From: Luteitalea sp.
Lineage (GTDB): Bacteria > Acidobacteriota > Vicinamibacteria > Vicinamibacterales > Vicinamibacteraceae
Length of the DNA stretch: 64,000 nucleotides
Assembly (NCBI GenBank): GCA_009377495.1
Contig: WHTZ01000001.1
Coordinates: 178,625 to 242,624, forward strand
Reading direction: 5' to 3'
Shown: piece by piece, positions 44,509-51,507 of the stretch
How positions within the stretch are numbered: position 1 is the first letter of the stretch
How the letters are laid out: every line of letters starts with the position of its first letter
Made by a program: the position numbers and the translations under genes
The notes under the pieces: model-generated
The model's database searches: none
What the model saw: only the letters and a program-made list of their open reading frames with translations
What the model was told of the DNA's origin: nothing

Positions 44509-45957
44509 ATGCAAGCGTCTTCAGGAAGCCGCGTTTTTCTGTGGTGCGCACTCGCCCTCTGCAGCGCGATGCTCGCGTCACCCGCTTCGACCGCGATCCC
44601 CTCGCCCGACGTTAAGGACCGTCCGCCGAACATCGTCGTGATCTTTGCTGACGACCTCGGCTACGGAGACCTCGGATCCTATGGCCACCCGACGATTCGC
44701 ACGCCCCGCCTCGATCGCATGGCCGCCGAGGGCATCCGCTTCACGCAGTTCTATGCCGCCGCGTCGGTCTGCACGCCGAGCCGCGCCGCCCTCCTGACGG
44801 GACGACTGCCTATCCGCAGCGGCATGTCCAGCGACCGCCGCCGCGTCCTCTTCCCCGATTCGGGCGGCGGACTGCCAGCCGAAGAGATCACGCTCGCCCG
44901 TGCGCTCAAGGAAAAGGGATACGCGACCGCCGCCATCGGTAAGTGGCACCTGGGCCACCTCGAGCCGTTCCAGCCGAGGCGTCACGGCTTTGACTACTAC
45001 TACGGCATCCCGTACTCGAACGACATGGACCGCGTGAACGATGAACGCGTCCCCAGCGGCCGCGCGGCTTTCCAGGATCCAAAGGTCGAATACTGGAACG
45101 TGCCGCTGATGCGGAACGAGACGATCATCGAACGCCCCGCCGACCAGACGACGATCACGCGGCGCTACACCGAAGAGGCGATCCGTTTCATCGAGCGGAA
45201 CCGCGACCAGCCATTTTTCGTCTACCTGCCCCACACGATGCCGCACGTCCCGCTCTTCCGCTCTCCCGACTTCGAGGACGTCAGCGCCCGCGGACTCTAC
45301 GGCGACGTGATTGAAGAGATCGATTGGAGCACGGGGCAGCTTCTCGACGCACTCGAGCGGCTCGACCTCGATCGGAACACGATCGTCTGGTTCACGAGCG
45401 ACAACGGGCCTTGGCTGACTTTCAATGAACAGGGTGGCTCGGCCGGCCTGTTGCGCGAAGGGAAAGGGAGCACGTGGGAAGGCGGCATGCGCGTCCCGGG
45501 CATCGCCCGCTGGCCCGGCCGCATTCCCGCCGGAACCGTCTCGCTCGACGTCGCGAGCACCATGGACATCTTCACGACGAGCCTAAAGCTCGCCGACGTC
45601 CCTGTGCCCGATGACCGCATCATCGACGGTGTCGATCTCAGGGCGGTCCTGTTCGGCACCGGCAAGGGCCCGCGCGACACGATGTTCTTCTATCGAGGCC
45701 CCCGCCTGATGGCCGTCCGCCATGGCTCGTGGAAGGCCCACTTCATCACGCAGCCCGCCTACGGCGACGAAGGTCCTGAGACCCACGACCCGCCGCGTTT
45801 GTTCCATCTCGACCACGACCCCTCCGAGCAGCATGATCGCTCGACAGAGCACCCCGACGTGCTCGCCGAGATCAAGCAGCTCGTCGAGCAACATCGCACC
45901 GATCTCAAAGCCCCGCCGTCACAGTTGGAGATTCCTCTGGCCGGCCGAAGCCAATGA
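44509..45957 (+). CDS. Exported sulfatase (formylglycine type)
   Basis: The protein has 482 residues. The start has GAGGAGCAGG upstream. A signal peptide (VFLWCALALCSAMLASPASTA) leads to the metal-binding NIVVIFADDLGYGDLG. The active site VCTPSRAALLTGR carries the Cys that is modified to formylglycine. GKWHLGHLEPFQPRRHGFD and WFTSDNGPW complete the site. It removes sulfate esters, probably from polysaccharides or aryl sulfates, in the periplasm. The formylglycine-generating enzyme is not in this window. Confidence 0.94.
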   Translation: MQASSGSRVFLWCALALCSAMLASPASTAIPSPDVKDRPPNIVVIFADDLGYGDLGSYGHPTIRTPRLDRMAAEGIRFTQFYAAASVCTPSRAALLTGRLPIRSGMSSDRRRVLFPDSGGGLPAEEITLARALKEKGYATAAIGKWHLGHLEPFQPRRHGFDYYYGIPYSNDMDRVNDERVPSGRAAFQDPKVEYWNVPLMRNETIIERPADQTTITRRYTEEAIRFIERNRDQPFFVYLPHTMPHVPLFRSPDFEDVSARGLYGDVIEEIDWSTGQLLDALERLDLDRNTIVWFTSDNGPWLTFNEQGGSAGLLREGKGSTWEGGMRVPGIARWPGRIPAGTVSLDVASTMDIFTTSLKLADVPVPDDRIIDGVDLRAVLFGTGKGPRDTMFFYRGPRLMAVRHGSWKAHFITQPAYGDEGPETHDPPRLFHLDHDPSEQHDRSTEHPDVLAEIKQLVEQHRTDLKAPPSQLEIPLAGRSQ

Positions 45958-45960
45958 CAG

Positions 45961-46491
45961 CTAACCAGACAGTAGTTCTTCGAGGATCAGGCGCGTCTTG
46001 GGCAGAAGCTGCGCTTCGTCGAAGTACTGGGTGACGATGGCGAGCGCCTCCTCGGTGCTCGAGACGTTGAGGTAGCGCAGCAGGTAACGCACGTCATCCA
46101 CGTCGTGGAACTCCTCTCCGAGGCGCATGGCGGCGCACTTCATCGCAAGCAGATACCGCGGTTGGGCGACGAATACTTTCAGGTGTGCCAGCTCCAGGAA
46201 GCGATCGAAGTCGCCGTGCGGACCGAGGTAGCCCTTGACGGCATCATTCAGCCAGGTGTCGGGCACACCGGCCTTCCTCGCGACACGCGCGGCCGCCTCA
46301 CGGATAACCCTGGTGGGCTTGAAGACAGCCTCGACGTCCCGCGTTGCCTCGCGTGCATCGAGGGCGACGCACATGACCGCGCCTCCCACAAGATAGAGCT
46401 CACCCTCGACATCGTAGGTGGCGAGCTCCCCGTCGAGGAGCTCGAACAGGCGACGGATGTCCGTCTTCGTCAGTTTGGTCAACAGGCTCAC
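45961..46491 (-). CDS. Nucleotidyltransferase-fold protein, putative toxin partner
   Basis: The protein has 176 residues with a GTG start. ELYLVGGAVMCVALDAREATRDVEAVF has the GG...D-V-E pattern of pol-beta-type nucleotidyltransferases. A helical C-terminal half ends LPKTRLILEELL. The layout resembles small nucleotidyltransferase toxins and DUF6036-type proteins. It follows the ribbon-helix-helix gene by 3 bp, so the two form one unit. That the pair is a toxin-antitoxin system is inferred from gene order and operator. Confidence 0.7.
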   Translation of the reverse strand: MSLLTKLTKTDIRRLFELLDGELATYDVEGELYLVGGAVMCVALDAREATRDVEAVFKPTRVIREAAARVARKAGVPDTWLNDAVKGYLGPHGDFDRFLELAHLKVFVAQPRYLLAMKCAAMRLGEEFHDVDDVRYLLRYLNVSSTEEALAIVTQYFDEAQLLPKTRLILEELLSG

Positions 46492-46494
46492 CCA

Positions 46495-46986
46495 TCAGAC
46501 GCGATCGCCGACCGCCGAGTCGACGAAGATGTTGCGGCGCTTGAAGGCAACTGGGGCGGCCCGCAGCAGATGCGGGCGCAGACGACTGAACGGGACGGCA
46601 AAATACGGCTCTTCGAGCGGCGCCACGTCGTGCACCCAGCGAGGTGAAGCCTCGTCCTTCTGATGCGCGGCCTGCTCGACCATCGCGGCGACGTAGTTCT
46701 GTAGGAAGGGGGAGAGGCCCTCGAGCTCGACGTCGGCGACCGTGTCCCGGAACTGCGCGGGAGCAAGGTCGGACAGCAGGTCGTTGAGCTCGGCGAGCGC
46801 GAAGCGGCGGTTCTCCTCACGGCGTAGTGCACGCAGGATCTCATGGAACCGGGACCGGGCCGGTGGCAGGACGCGCGAGAGCACATAGCTCGACACATCG
46901 AGCCCGGCTCGGCGCGCGAGGCGCTTGAGCACCACCTTCTGAGCGGGCGTCACGCGGATCTGGAGCTGCTCGGACTTGGTGGCCAT
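46495..46986 (-). CDS. Ribbon-helix-helix DNA-binding protein, putative antitoxin
   Basis: The protein has 163 residues. The first 45 residues (SEQLQIRVTPAQKVVLKRLARRAGLDVSSYVLSRVL, read in parts) fit a ribbon-helix-helix domain: a short beta strand with alternating polar residues, then two helices. The remaining 115 residues are probably the interaction domain, which makes the protein longer than most antitoxins. The start is the ATG at 46986. It is the first gene of the pair, and a perfect operator overlaps its promoter, which suggests autoregulation. Confidence 0.72.
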   Translation of the reverse strand: MATKSEQLQIRVTPAQKVVLKRLARRAGLDVSSYVLSRVLPPARSRFHEILRALRREENRRFALAELNDLLSDLAPAQFRDTVADVELEGLSPFLQNYVAAMVEQAAHQKDEASPRWVHDVAPLEEPYFAVPFSRLRPHLLRAAPVAFKRRNIFVDSAVGDRV

Positions 46987-46993
46987 GGCGAGC

Positions 46994-47038
46994 AGAATAG
47001 ACCGATGGCGGCGATGTGTCAATACATACGTATTGACA
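46994..47038 (-). promoter_or_regulatory. Promoter and operator of the RHH/nucleotidyltransferase pair
   Basis: On the minus strand TTGACA (47022-47017) and TATTCT (46999-46994) are spaced by 17 nt. The perfect inverted repeat TGTCAATAC (47017-47025) / GTATTGACA (47030-47038) with a 4-nt spacer covers the -35 box. The -10 box ends 7 nt before the ATG, so the transcript should be leaderless or nearly so. Confidence 0.78.
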
Positions 47039-47120
47039 TTATCACGCTTCGGCTTCGGTCTCGTCTCGACTGGCGACGCGTTTCCATCGCGCGCTGAGTG
47101 TTTTCCATTAAGCTGGATCC

Positions 47121-48290
47121 GTGGGTGGCAGCCTGCTCTCGCTCGTGGGGTGGTGGGCGACGATCGGCGCGATGACGACGGCGCTCGTCGCGCCGGCTGT
47201 GCCCGCGCGTGCGCAAACGTCAGCAGCGCGCCGCGCAGCCATCGTCGAGAGCCTACTTGCCTACCCGGTCTTCTACAGTGGGCAGGCCGTGCGCGTGCGC
47301 GGCGTCCTCGAGACGAGCCGCGCGGGCGTCGAGCTGGTGGCACGGGGGGGACGCATTCTCCTGCTGGGTGCGGAAGGGGGATCAGCAGCGGGACCAAACC
47401 GACCGGTCGAGGTGTCCGGCACCTTTCTCGACATCGGCCGCTTTCGACCGGGCGATCCGCGGCTTCAGCGGTTCGACGTGGCAGCGGTTGCGCGGCAGCG
47501 CTTCAATCGCGACTGGCCCGGCGCCGGTGAGCTGCTGGCGCTCGTCGTCGATGCCCTGGAACCAGCTCAGCCCTTCCCCGCTCCGTCAGTACGCGCGCTC
47601 GCGCTTTCTCCCGAACACTACGTCGATCGCAGCGTGACGGTGGTTGGACGCTTTCGGGGGCGCAACTTGTACGGCGACCTCCCGAAGGCACCCGGCGTAA
47701 GCCGTTGGGATTTCGTGCTGCAGTTGGCAGACGCCGCCGTGTGGGTCGTCGGCCGCCGGCCCAGGGGCGACGGCTTCGATCTCGACCCCGAGCTGCGTGT
47801 GGACACCGGCCGTTGGCTCGAGATCCAGGGCCGGGTGGACGTGGACCGCGGGCTCGTGTGGATTGAAGCCGCCTCCATCGATCTCGCAGACCCACCCGTC
47901 GAAGCACCGTTGACGCGTTCGGCCGCACCGATTCCCGAGCCGCCGCTCGACGTGACCTTCAGTGTACCGACAGAGGGTGAAGAGGACGCCGTCCGCTCGG
48001 CGCCCGTCCGCATCCAGTTCTCGCGTGACATGGAGTCGAGCTCCTTCAAGGGCCGCGTGCGTGTGAGGTATCAAGAAGGGGCGCCAACAGGCTCGTCCGA
48101 GAGTGAGAGTACCGATGTCACCCTATCCCCGTCGCTCTCCTACGATGCCGGCCGACGTGTGCTGGAAATCCGTTTGGCAGAGCCACTCCCACCGTTCACG
48201 AAGGTGCGCGTCACGCTCGAGAAGGGCATCACATCGACGACCGGTCAAGCGCTCGAGCCCTGGACCCTCGCCTTCACAACCGGCCAGTAG
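47121..48290 (+). CDS. Secreted protein with C-terminal bacterial Ig-like (Big_5) domain
   Basis: The protein has 389 residues with a GTG start. The signal peptide ends near PARAQTSAARR. Two related beta-rich units follow (YSGQAVRVRGVLETSRAGVELV and YVDRSVTVVGRFRGRNLYGD), which read like OB-fold-type repeats. A Pro-rich linker leads to the C-terminal domain VRIQFSRDMESSSFKGRVRV...LPPFTKVRVTLEKGITSTTG, the SbsA/Big_5 type Ig-like fold. The function is unknown. It is divergent from the antitoxin-like gene. Confidence 0.72.
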   Translation: MGGSLLSLVGWWATIGAMTTALVAPAVPARAQTSAARRAAIVESLLAYPVFYSGQAVRVRGVLETSRAGVELVARGGRILLLGAEGGSAAGPNRPVEVSGTFLDIGRFRPGDPRLQRFDVAAVARQRFNRDWPGAGELLALVVDALEPAQPFPAPSVRALALSPEHYVDRSVTVVGRFRGRNLYGDLPKAPGVSRWDFVLQLADAAVWVVGRRPRGDGFDLDPELRVDTGRWLEIQGRVDVDRGLVWIEAASIDLADPPVEAPLTRSAAPIPEPPLDVTFSVPTEGEEDAVRSAPVRIQFSRDMESSSFKGRVRVRYQEGAPTGSSESESTDVTLSPSLSYDAGRRVLEIRLAEPLPPFTKVRVTLEKGITSTTGQALEPWTLAFTTGQ

Positions 48291-48320
48291 CCATCACGAG
48301 GCTCGCGTCGAAGCATTCAT

Positions 48321-48917
48321 CTACAGCGGCACGGGTGAGGTGTCCGTACGACCGAAACGGCGGCGCACCGCACGCGCGATGAACAACGCGCTCACGGCGA
48401 TGATGACGAGCAGCACCGCCGTCACAGCCAGCGCAATGAGCGGATACTTGAGCGTGACGATGCCAAGGCCGACGACGAAGACATCTTCAGCGAGGCTCAG
48501 AATCCAGTTCGAGAAGGGCTCCGGACTGGTATTGACCGTGGCGCGTGCGCCCGCCTTCGTCAGATGGCTGCTGGCCGCGACCCCGCCGCCGAGCAGCGCG
48601 ACGAGTCCCGTCATGGTCGAAGACGCCTCTCCAAGCGTCGCGACGGCGATGAGCGCGCCGCCAACGGGGCGAATGAACGTGTGGACCGCATCCCACGCCG
48701 TGTCGACCCACGGGATCTTATCCGCGAAGAACTCAATCGCGTAGAGCACGGCCGCGACGGCAATCACGAGGTCGCTGTCGAACACCGCGAATTGTGGCGG
48801 CAGCGTCACCCACCCATAGCGGGAGGCCAAGCCGAGGATGGCCACCGTGGCGTAGAGATTCACGCCAGCCGCAAAGGAAAAGCCCAGTGTCCGTCCCAAC
48901 GTGATGAGCGCATCCAT
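48321..48917 (-). CDS. DUF4126-like inner-membrane protein
   Basis: The protein has 198 residues. It has hydrophobic segments at about 5-30, 45-65, 80-110 and 135-185, with SFAAGVNLYATVAILGLASRYG and FFADKIPWVDTAWDAVHTFIRPVGGALIA. This matches a family of uncharacterised membrane proteins (DUF4126). The C-terminus is basic (ARAVRRRFGRT). It lies downstream of the acyltransferase gene on the same strand, convergent with the Ig-like protein gene. No function is known. Confidence 0.8.
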   Translation of the reverse strand: MDALITLGRTLGFSFAAGVNLYATVAILGLASRYGWVTLPPQFAVFDSDLVIAVAAVLYAIEFFADKIPWVDTAWDAVHTFIRPVGGALIAVATLGEASSTMTGLVALLGGGVAASSHLTKAGARATVNTSPEPFSNWILSLAEDVFVVGLGIVTLKYPLIALAVTAVLLVIIAVSALFIARAVRRRFGRTDTSPVPL

Positions 48918-48984
48918 GGCGTACTCTCCGGAACACGAGTGCCTGGTCTCGGACCGGGCGTGCGGCTAAGGACTCGTCCGAATC

Positions 48985-49818
48985 CTACCCGCCTCCACCA
49001 AGGCTTCGCGCGACGGCTGACTGGGCCGCCGAAGCTCGCGAAGCGAGCGACCGCGGAAGGCCCGCGCGAGCGTCCGCCAGCAGTGCCACGATCCGCTCGC
49101 GTGCGACATCGCGGAGCGCGTGTCGATCGTCGACGCTCAGGCCATTGGTGGTCACCGCTTCGCCGAAGTGCACGCGCACGGTCGTCGGCCAGATGAGCGG
49201 ACTCCCCTTGCGCATCGCGCGGTCCGCTCCCGCAATCGCGACGGGAACCACCGGCACCTGCGCCCTGACAGCCAGCAAGAACGCCCCCATCTTGAACGGC
49301 AACAGCTCGCCGGTCGGGCTGCGCGTGCCCTCCGGGAACATCAGGAACGAGTCGCCGGCGCGGGCCCGTGCAGCCGCGCACTCAATGGCGCGCGTGCTTT
49401 GCTCACGATCGCGCCGGTTGATGGGCACGAAGCCCACCGCCTCGAAGCCGCGGCCGAGAATCGGCAGGCGGCGTAGCTCCTCTTTGTAGACGATCTTGAG
49501 ACGCGTCCCGAGGCTGCGGAGCGCCGCGAAGAGAACAGGCGGCTCGACGTTGCTTGCGTGGTTCACGCAGTAGAGCGCGGGGCGCTGCGGCACAACATGC
49601 TCGCGGCCCTCCACGACCACACGGATGCCGGCCAGGCGGAGCGCGACCTCCACGGCCACGTGCGCGGCGGCGTAAAGCGGACGGCGCCATCCGAAGACCA
49701 GTGCCACCGCCAGTGCTGCGGGCCCGACGAGAAGGATATAGAGACCGACGAACGCGTAGGTGGCGAGAGTTCGCCATGCTGCCACGATCGTGCGCACGAG
49801 ACGCATGGCACGCATCAT
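48985..49818 (-). CDS. 1-acyl-sn-glycerol-3-phosphate acyltransferase (PlsC-like)
   Basis: The protein has 277 residues. Membrane segments are near the N-terminus (LATYAFVGLYILLVGPAALAVALVF). The acyltransferase blocks are YCVNHASNVEPPV (motif I), GFVPINRRDREQS (motif II) and FLMFPEGTRSPTGELLPFKMGAF (motif III). It acylates lysophosphatidic acid or a similar lipid. Motif I reads HX4E, where most family members have HX4D. It follows the carD terminator on the same strand. Confidence 0.9.
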   Translation of the reverse strand: MMRAMRLVRTIVAAWRTLATYAFVGLYILLVGPAALAVALVFGWRRPLYAAAHVAVEVALRLAGIRVVVEGREHVVPQRPALYCVNHASNVEPPVLFAALRSLGTRLKIVYKEELRRLPILGRGFEAVGFVPINRRDREQSTRAIECAAARARAGDSFLMFPEGTRSPTGELLPFKMGAFLLAVRAQVPVVPVAIAGADRAMRKGSPLIWPTTVRVHFGEAVTTNGLSVDDRHALRDVARERIVALLADARAGLPRSLASRASAAQSAVARSLGGGG

Positions 49819-49868
49819 AAAACGAAACGGGGCAGGCCACCCGTCGTATCCGGGCGGGGCCTGCCCCG
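49818..49868 (-). terminator. Rho-independent terminator of carD
   Basis: The perfect 11-bp stem CGGGGCAGGCC (49828-49838) / GGCCTGCCCCG (49858-49868) is followed on the minus strand by TTTCGTTTT. It lies just behind the carD stop. Confidence 0.8.
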
Positions 49869-49895
49869 TCTCGCGGTCTCGCTCGACGCTGGCGC

Positions 49896-50489
49896 TTACG
49901 AGGCGCGCACGGCGCGGCGCGCCGTGGCGCTCACGGTCACGGTCACCTTCGCGCTCTTGAGCTTCGCCGCGCGCGCGTCGGCGCGCTCCTTGGCCGCAAA
50001 CGAACGCTCCAGGGCCTCGTCGACCTTCTCCTCGATCTGCGGCATCGGGTGGTGCCTCACCTCCGCAATCTCAGAGACCACCAGGAACTTCGCCCGGTCT
50101 AGCATCCGCTTCTCACGGAATGACAAGCTCTTCGACTTGCTGAGATACATGAGGCTCTTCAACACCTCGACCACGTCATAGATCGAGCCCGTCCGCATGC
50201 GATCCGAGTTGTCCTTGAACCGCCCTTTCCAATTTTGATGGCTTTCGATTTTGCCGTCGGCGAGACGGGTGAATAGTCCTTCCACCTCTTCGTCGTCGAT
50301 GGCGCGGCGCAGGCCCACACTGTCCACGTTGTCGACTGGTACCAGCACGGTCGTCTCGCTGGCAAGCATCCGTAACTGATAGAAGCCGCACGTCGTGCCG
50401 AGAATGGTCTTGGTCTCGATGTTCTCGATGATGCCAAGTCCGTGGTTCGGGTAAATGACCTTGTCTCCGGCTTGGAATGTCACGTGCAC
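49896..50489 (-). CDS. carD: CarD/CdnL family transcriptional regulator
   Basis: The protein has 197 residues with a GTG start preceded by AAGAGGGG. The N-terminal RNA polymerase-interacting domain starts FQAGDKVIYPNHGLGIIENI. The C-terminal helical DNA-binding domain includes GSIYDVVEVLKSLMYLSKSK and LSFREKRMLDRAKFLVVSEIA. CarD binds the polymerase beta subunit and stabilises open promoter complexes. The extra basic tail (AAKLKSAKVTVTVSATARRAVRAS) is longer than in the shortest family members. The gene stands alone with its own promoter and terminator. Confidence 0.93.
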   Translation of the reverse strand: MHVTFQAGDKVIYPNHGLGIIENIETKTILGTTCGFYQLRMLASETTVLVPVDNVDSVGLRRAIDDEEVEGLFTRLADGKIESHQNWKGRFKDNSDRMRTGSIYDVVEVLKSLMYLSKSKSLSFREKRMLDRAKFLVVSEIAEVRHHPMPQIEEKVDEALERSFAAKERADARAAKLKSAKVTVTVSATARRAVRAS

Positions 50490-50549
50490 CCCTCTTTGTT
50501 GAAAGGCATGGGAGTAGGTTTGGCGGGTCGCGAGACGTATAGCCTCCTA

Positions 50550-50579
50550 AGTATAGCGCGGTTCACACGGAATTGTCAC
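50550..50579 (-). promoter_or_regulatory. Probable carD promoter
   Basis: On the minus strand GTGACA (50579-50574) and TATACT (50555-50550) are separated by 18 nt. The start would be near 50543, giving a leader of about 55 nt. Confidence 0.45.
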
Positions 50580-50674
50580 GAGAAGAAGCCGAAAAATCGG
50601 CCTCTACAGACACTCTTCCCGCGGAAGTGATTGTGCAGCAGCAGGTTGCCAGTCGCGAGCGCGTGGGCATGGCG

Positions 50675-50743
50675 TACCGGACGCCTCGGCGAGGCGTCCC
50701 TACCCTCCACCATGGTAGGGCGCGTTCGCCCGAACGCGCTGCC
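50675..50743. repeat. Double GTAG-family palindrome
   Basis: TACCGGACGCCTCGGCGAGGCGTCCCTACC-type and GGTAGGGCGCGTTCGCCCGAACGCGC-type units lie head to head, split by CTCCACCAT. Both palindrome cores (ACGCCTCG/CGAGGCGT and GCGCGTTCG/CGAACGCGC) are also found at 2771-2850. With the carD promoter this accounts for the 336-bp gap before the next gene. Confidence 0.65.
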
Positions 50744-50825
50744 AAACCCGCACGATCCGCGCCGCAGACAACCAGCGCGGCCATTTCAACGTCGAAACGG
50801 GCGAGGACTTACGAAAGGAGGCCAG

Positions 50826-51443
50826 ATGCGCGTGCCGCGAATGCGGGCCCGAACGCCCCACCCACTGGGCATACTGTCCGCTGTGCTCGCGGGGATTGCT
50901 CTGACGGCCGCCGTGGAAGTCGGGGGCGCCGCAGCGGTCACGGCTCAGTCGCCGGCACGTCGCCCGGCTGGCGAGAGCCTGGCGCCATATGCTCCTACTC
51001 CGCATGACGTGGTCGATCGCATGCTCACGCTTGCCGGCGTCACGAAGCGCGATGTGCTATACGACCTTGGGTCTGGGGACGGGCGCCTGGTCATCCAGGC
51101 CGCCAAGCAATACGGCGCACGCGGCGTTGGCATCGACATCGATCCGGATCGCATTGCGGAATCGCGCACCAATGCGCGTCAGGTGGGTGTCGAAGCGCTC
51201 GTCGAGTTTCGCCTGGAAGACGCGCTCGCCGCCGATATCTCCGACGCCACTGTTGTGACGCTATATCTCCTCTCATCGTCTAACCTAAAGCTGCGTCCGA
51301 AGTTACAGAGAGAGCTAGAGCCTGGTACGCGTATCGTCTCGCACAACTTCAGCATGGGCGGCGAGTGGAAGGCTGACAAGGTGGACGAGTTTACCGACAG
51401 TAACGGCAGCACGCGGGTGCTGTACTTGTGGACGATCAAGTAG
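50826..51443 (+). CDS. Methyltransferase with N-terminal export signal or anchor
   Basis: The protein has 205 residues. AAAGGAGG lies 4-5 nt before ATG 50826, a strong start. The N-terminal 45 residues contain a hydrophobic stretch (LGILSAVLAGIALTAAV) after basic residues. The rest is a class I SAM methyltransferase: VLYDLGSGDGRLVIQAAK, GIDIDPDRIAESR and VTLYLLSSSNLKLRPKL, with a final IVSHNFSMGGEW block. Export of a SAM-dependent enzyme is unusual, so the segment may be a cytoplasmic membrane anchor. Confidence 0.78.
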   Translation: MRVPRMRARTPHPLGILSAVLAGIALTAAVEVGGAAAVTAQSPARRPAGESLAPYAPTPHDVVDRMLTLAGVTKRDVLYDLGSGDGRLVIQAAKQYGARGVGIDIDPDRIAESRTNARQVGVEALVEFRLEDALAADISDATVVTLYLLSSSNLKLRPKLQRELEPGTRIVSHNFSMGGEWKADKVDEFTDSNGSTRVLYLWTIK

Positions 51444-51507
51444 TGAGCCAGCGTGACGACGCGCAAACGTTCACGAGCGAAGCGGACGAGTCATATCGTC
51501 TAGACGC

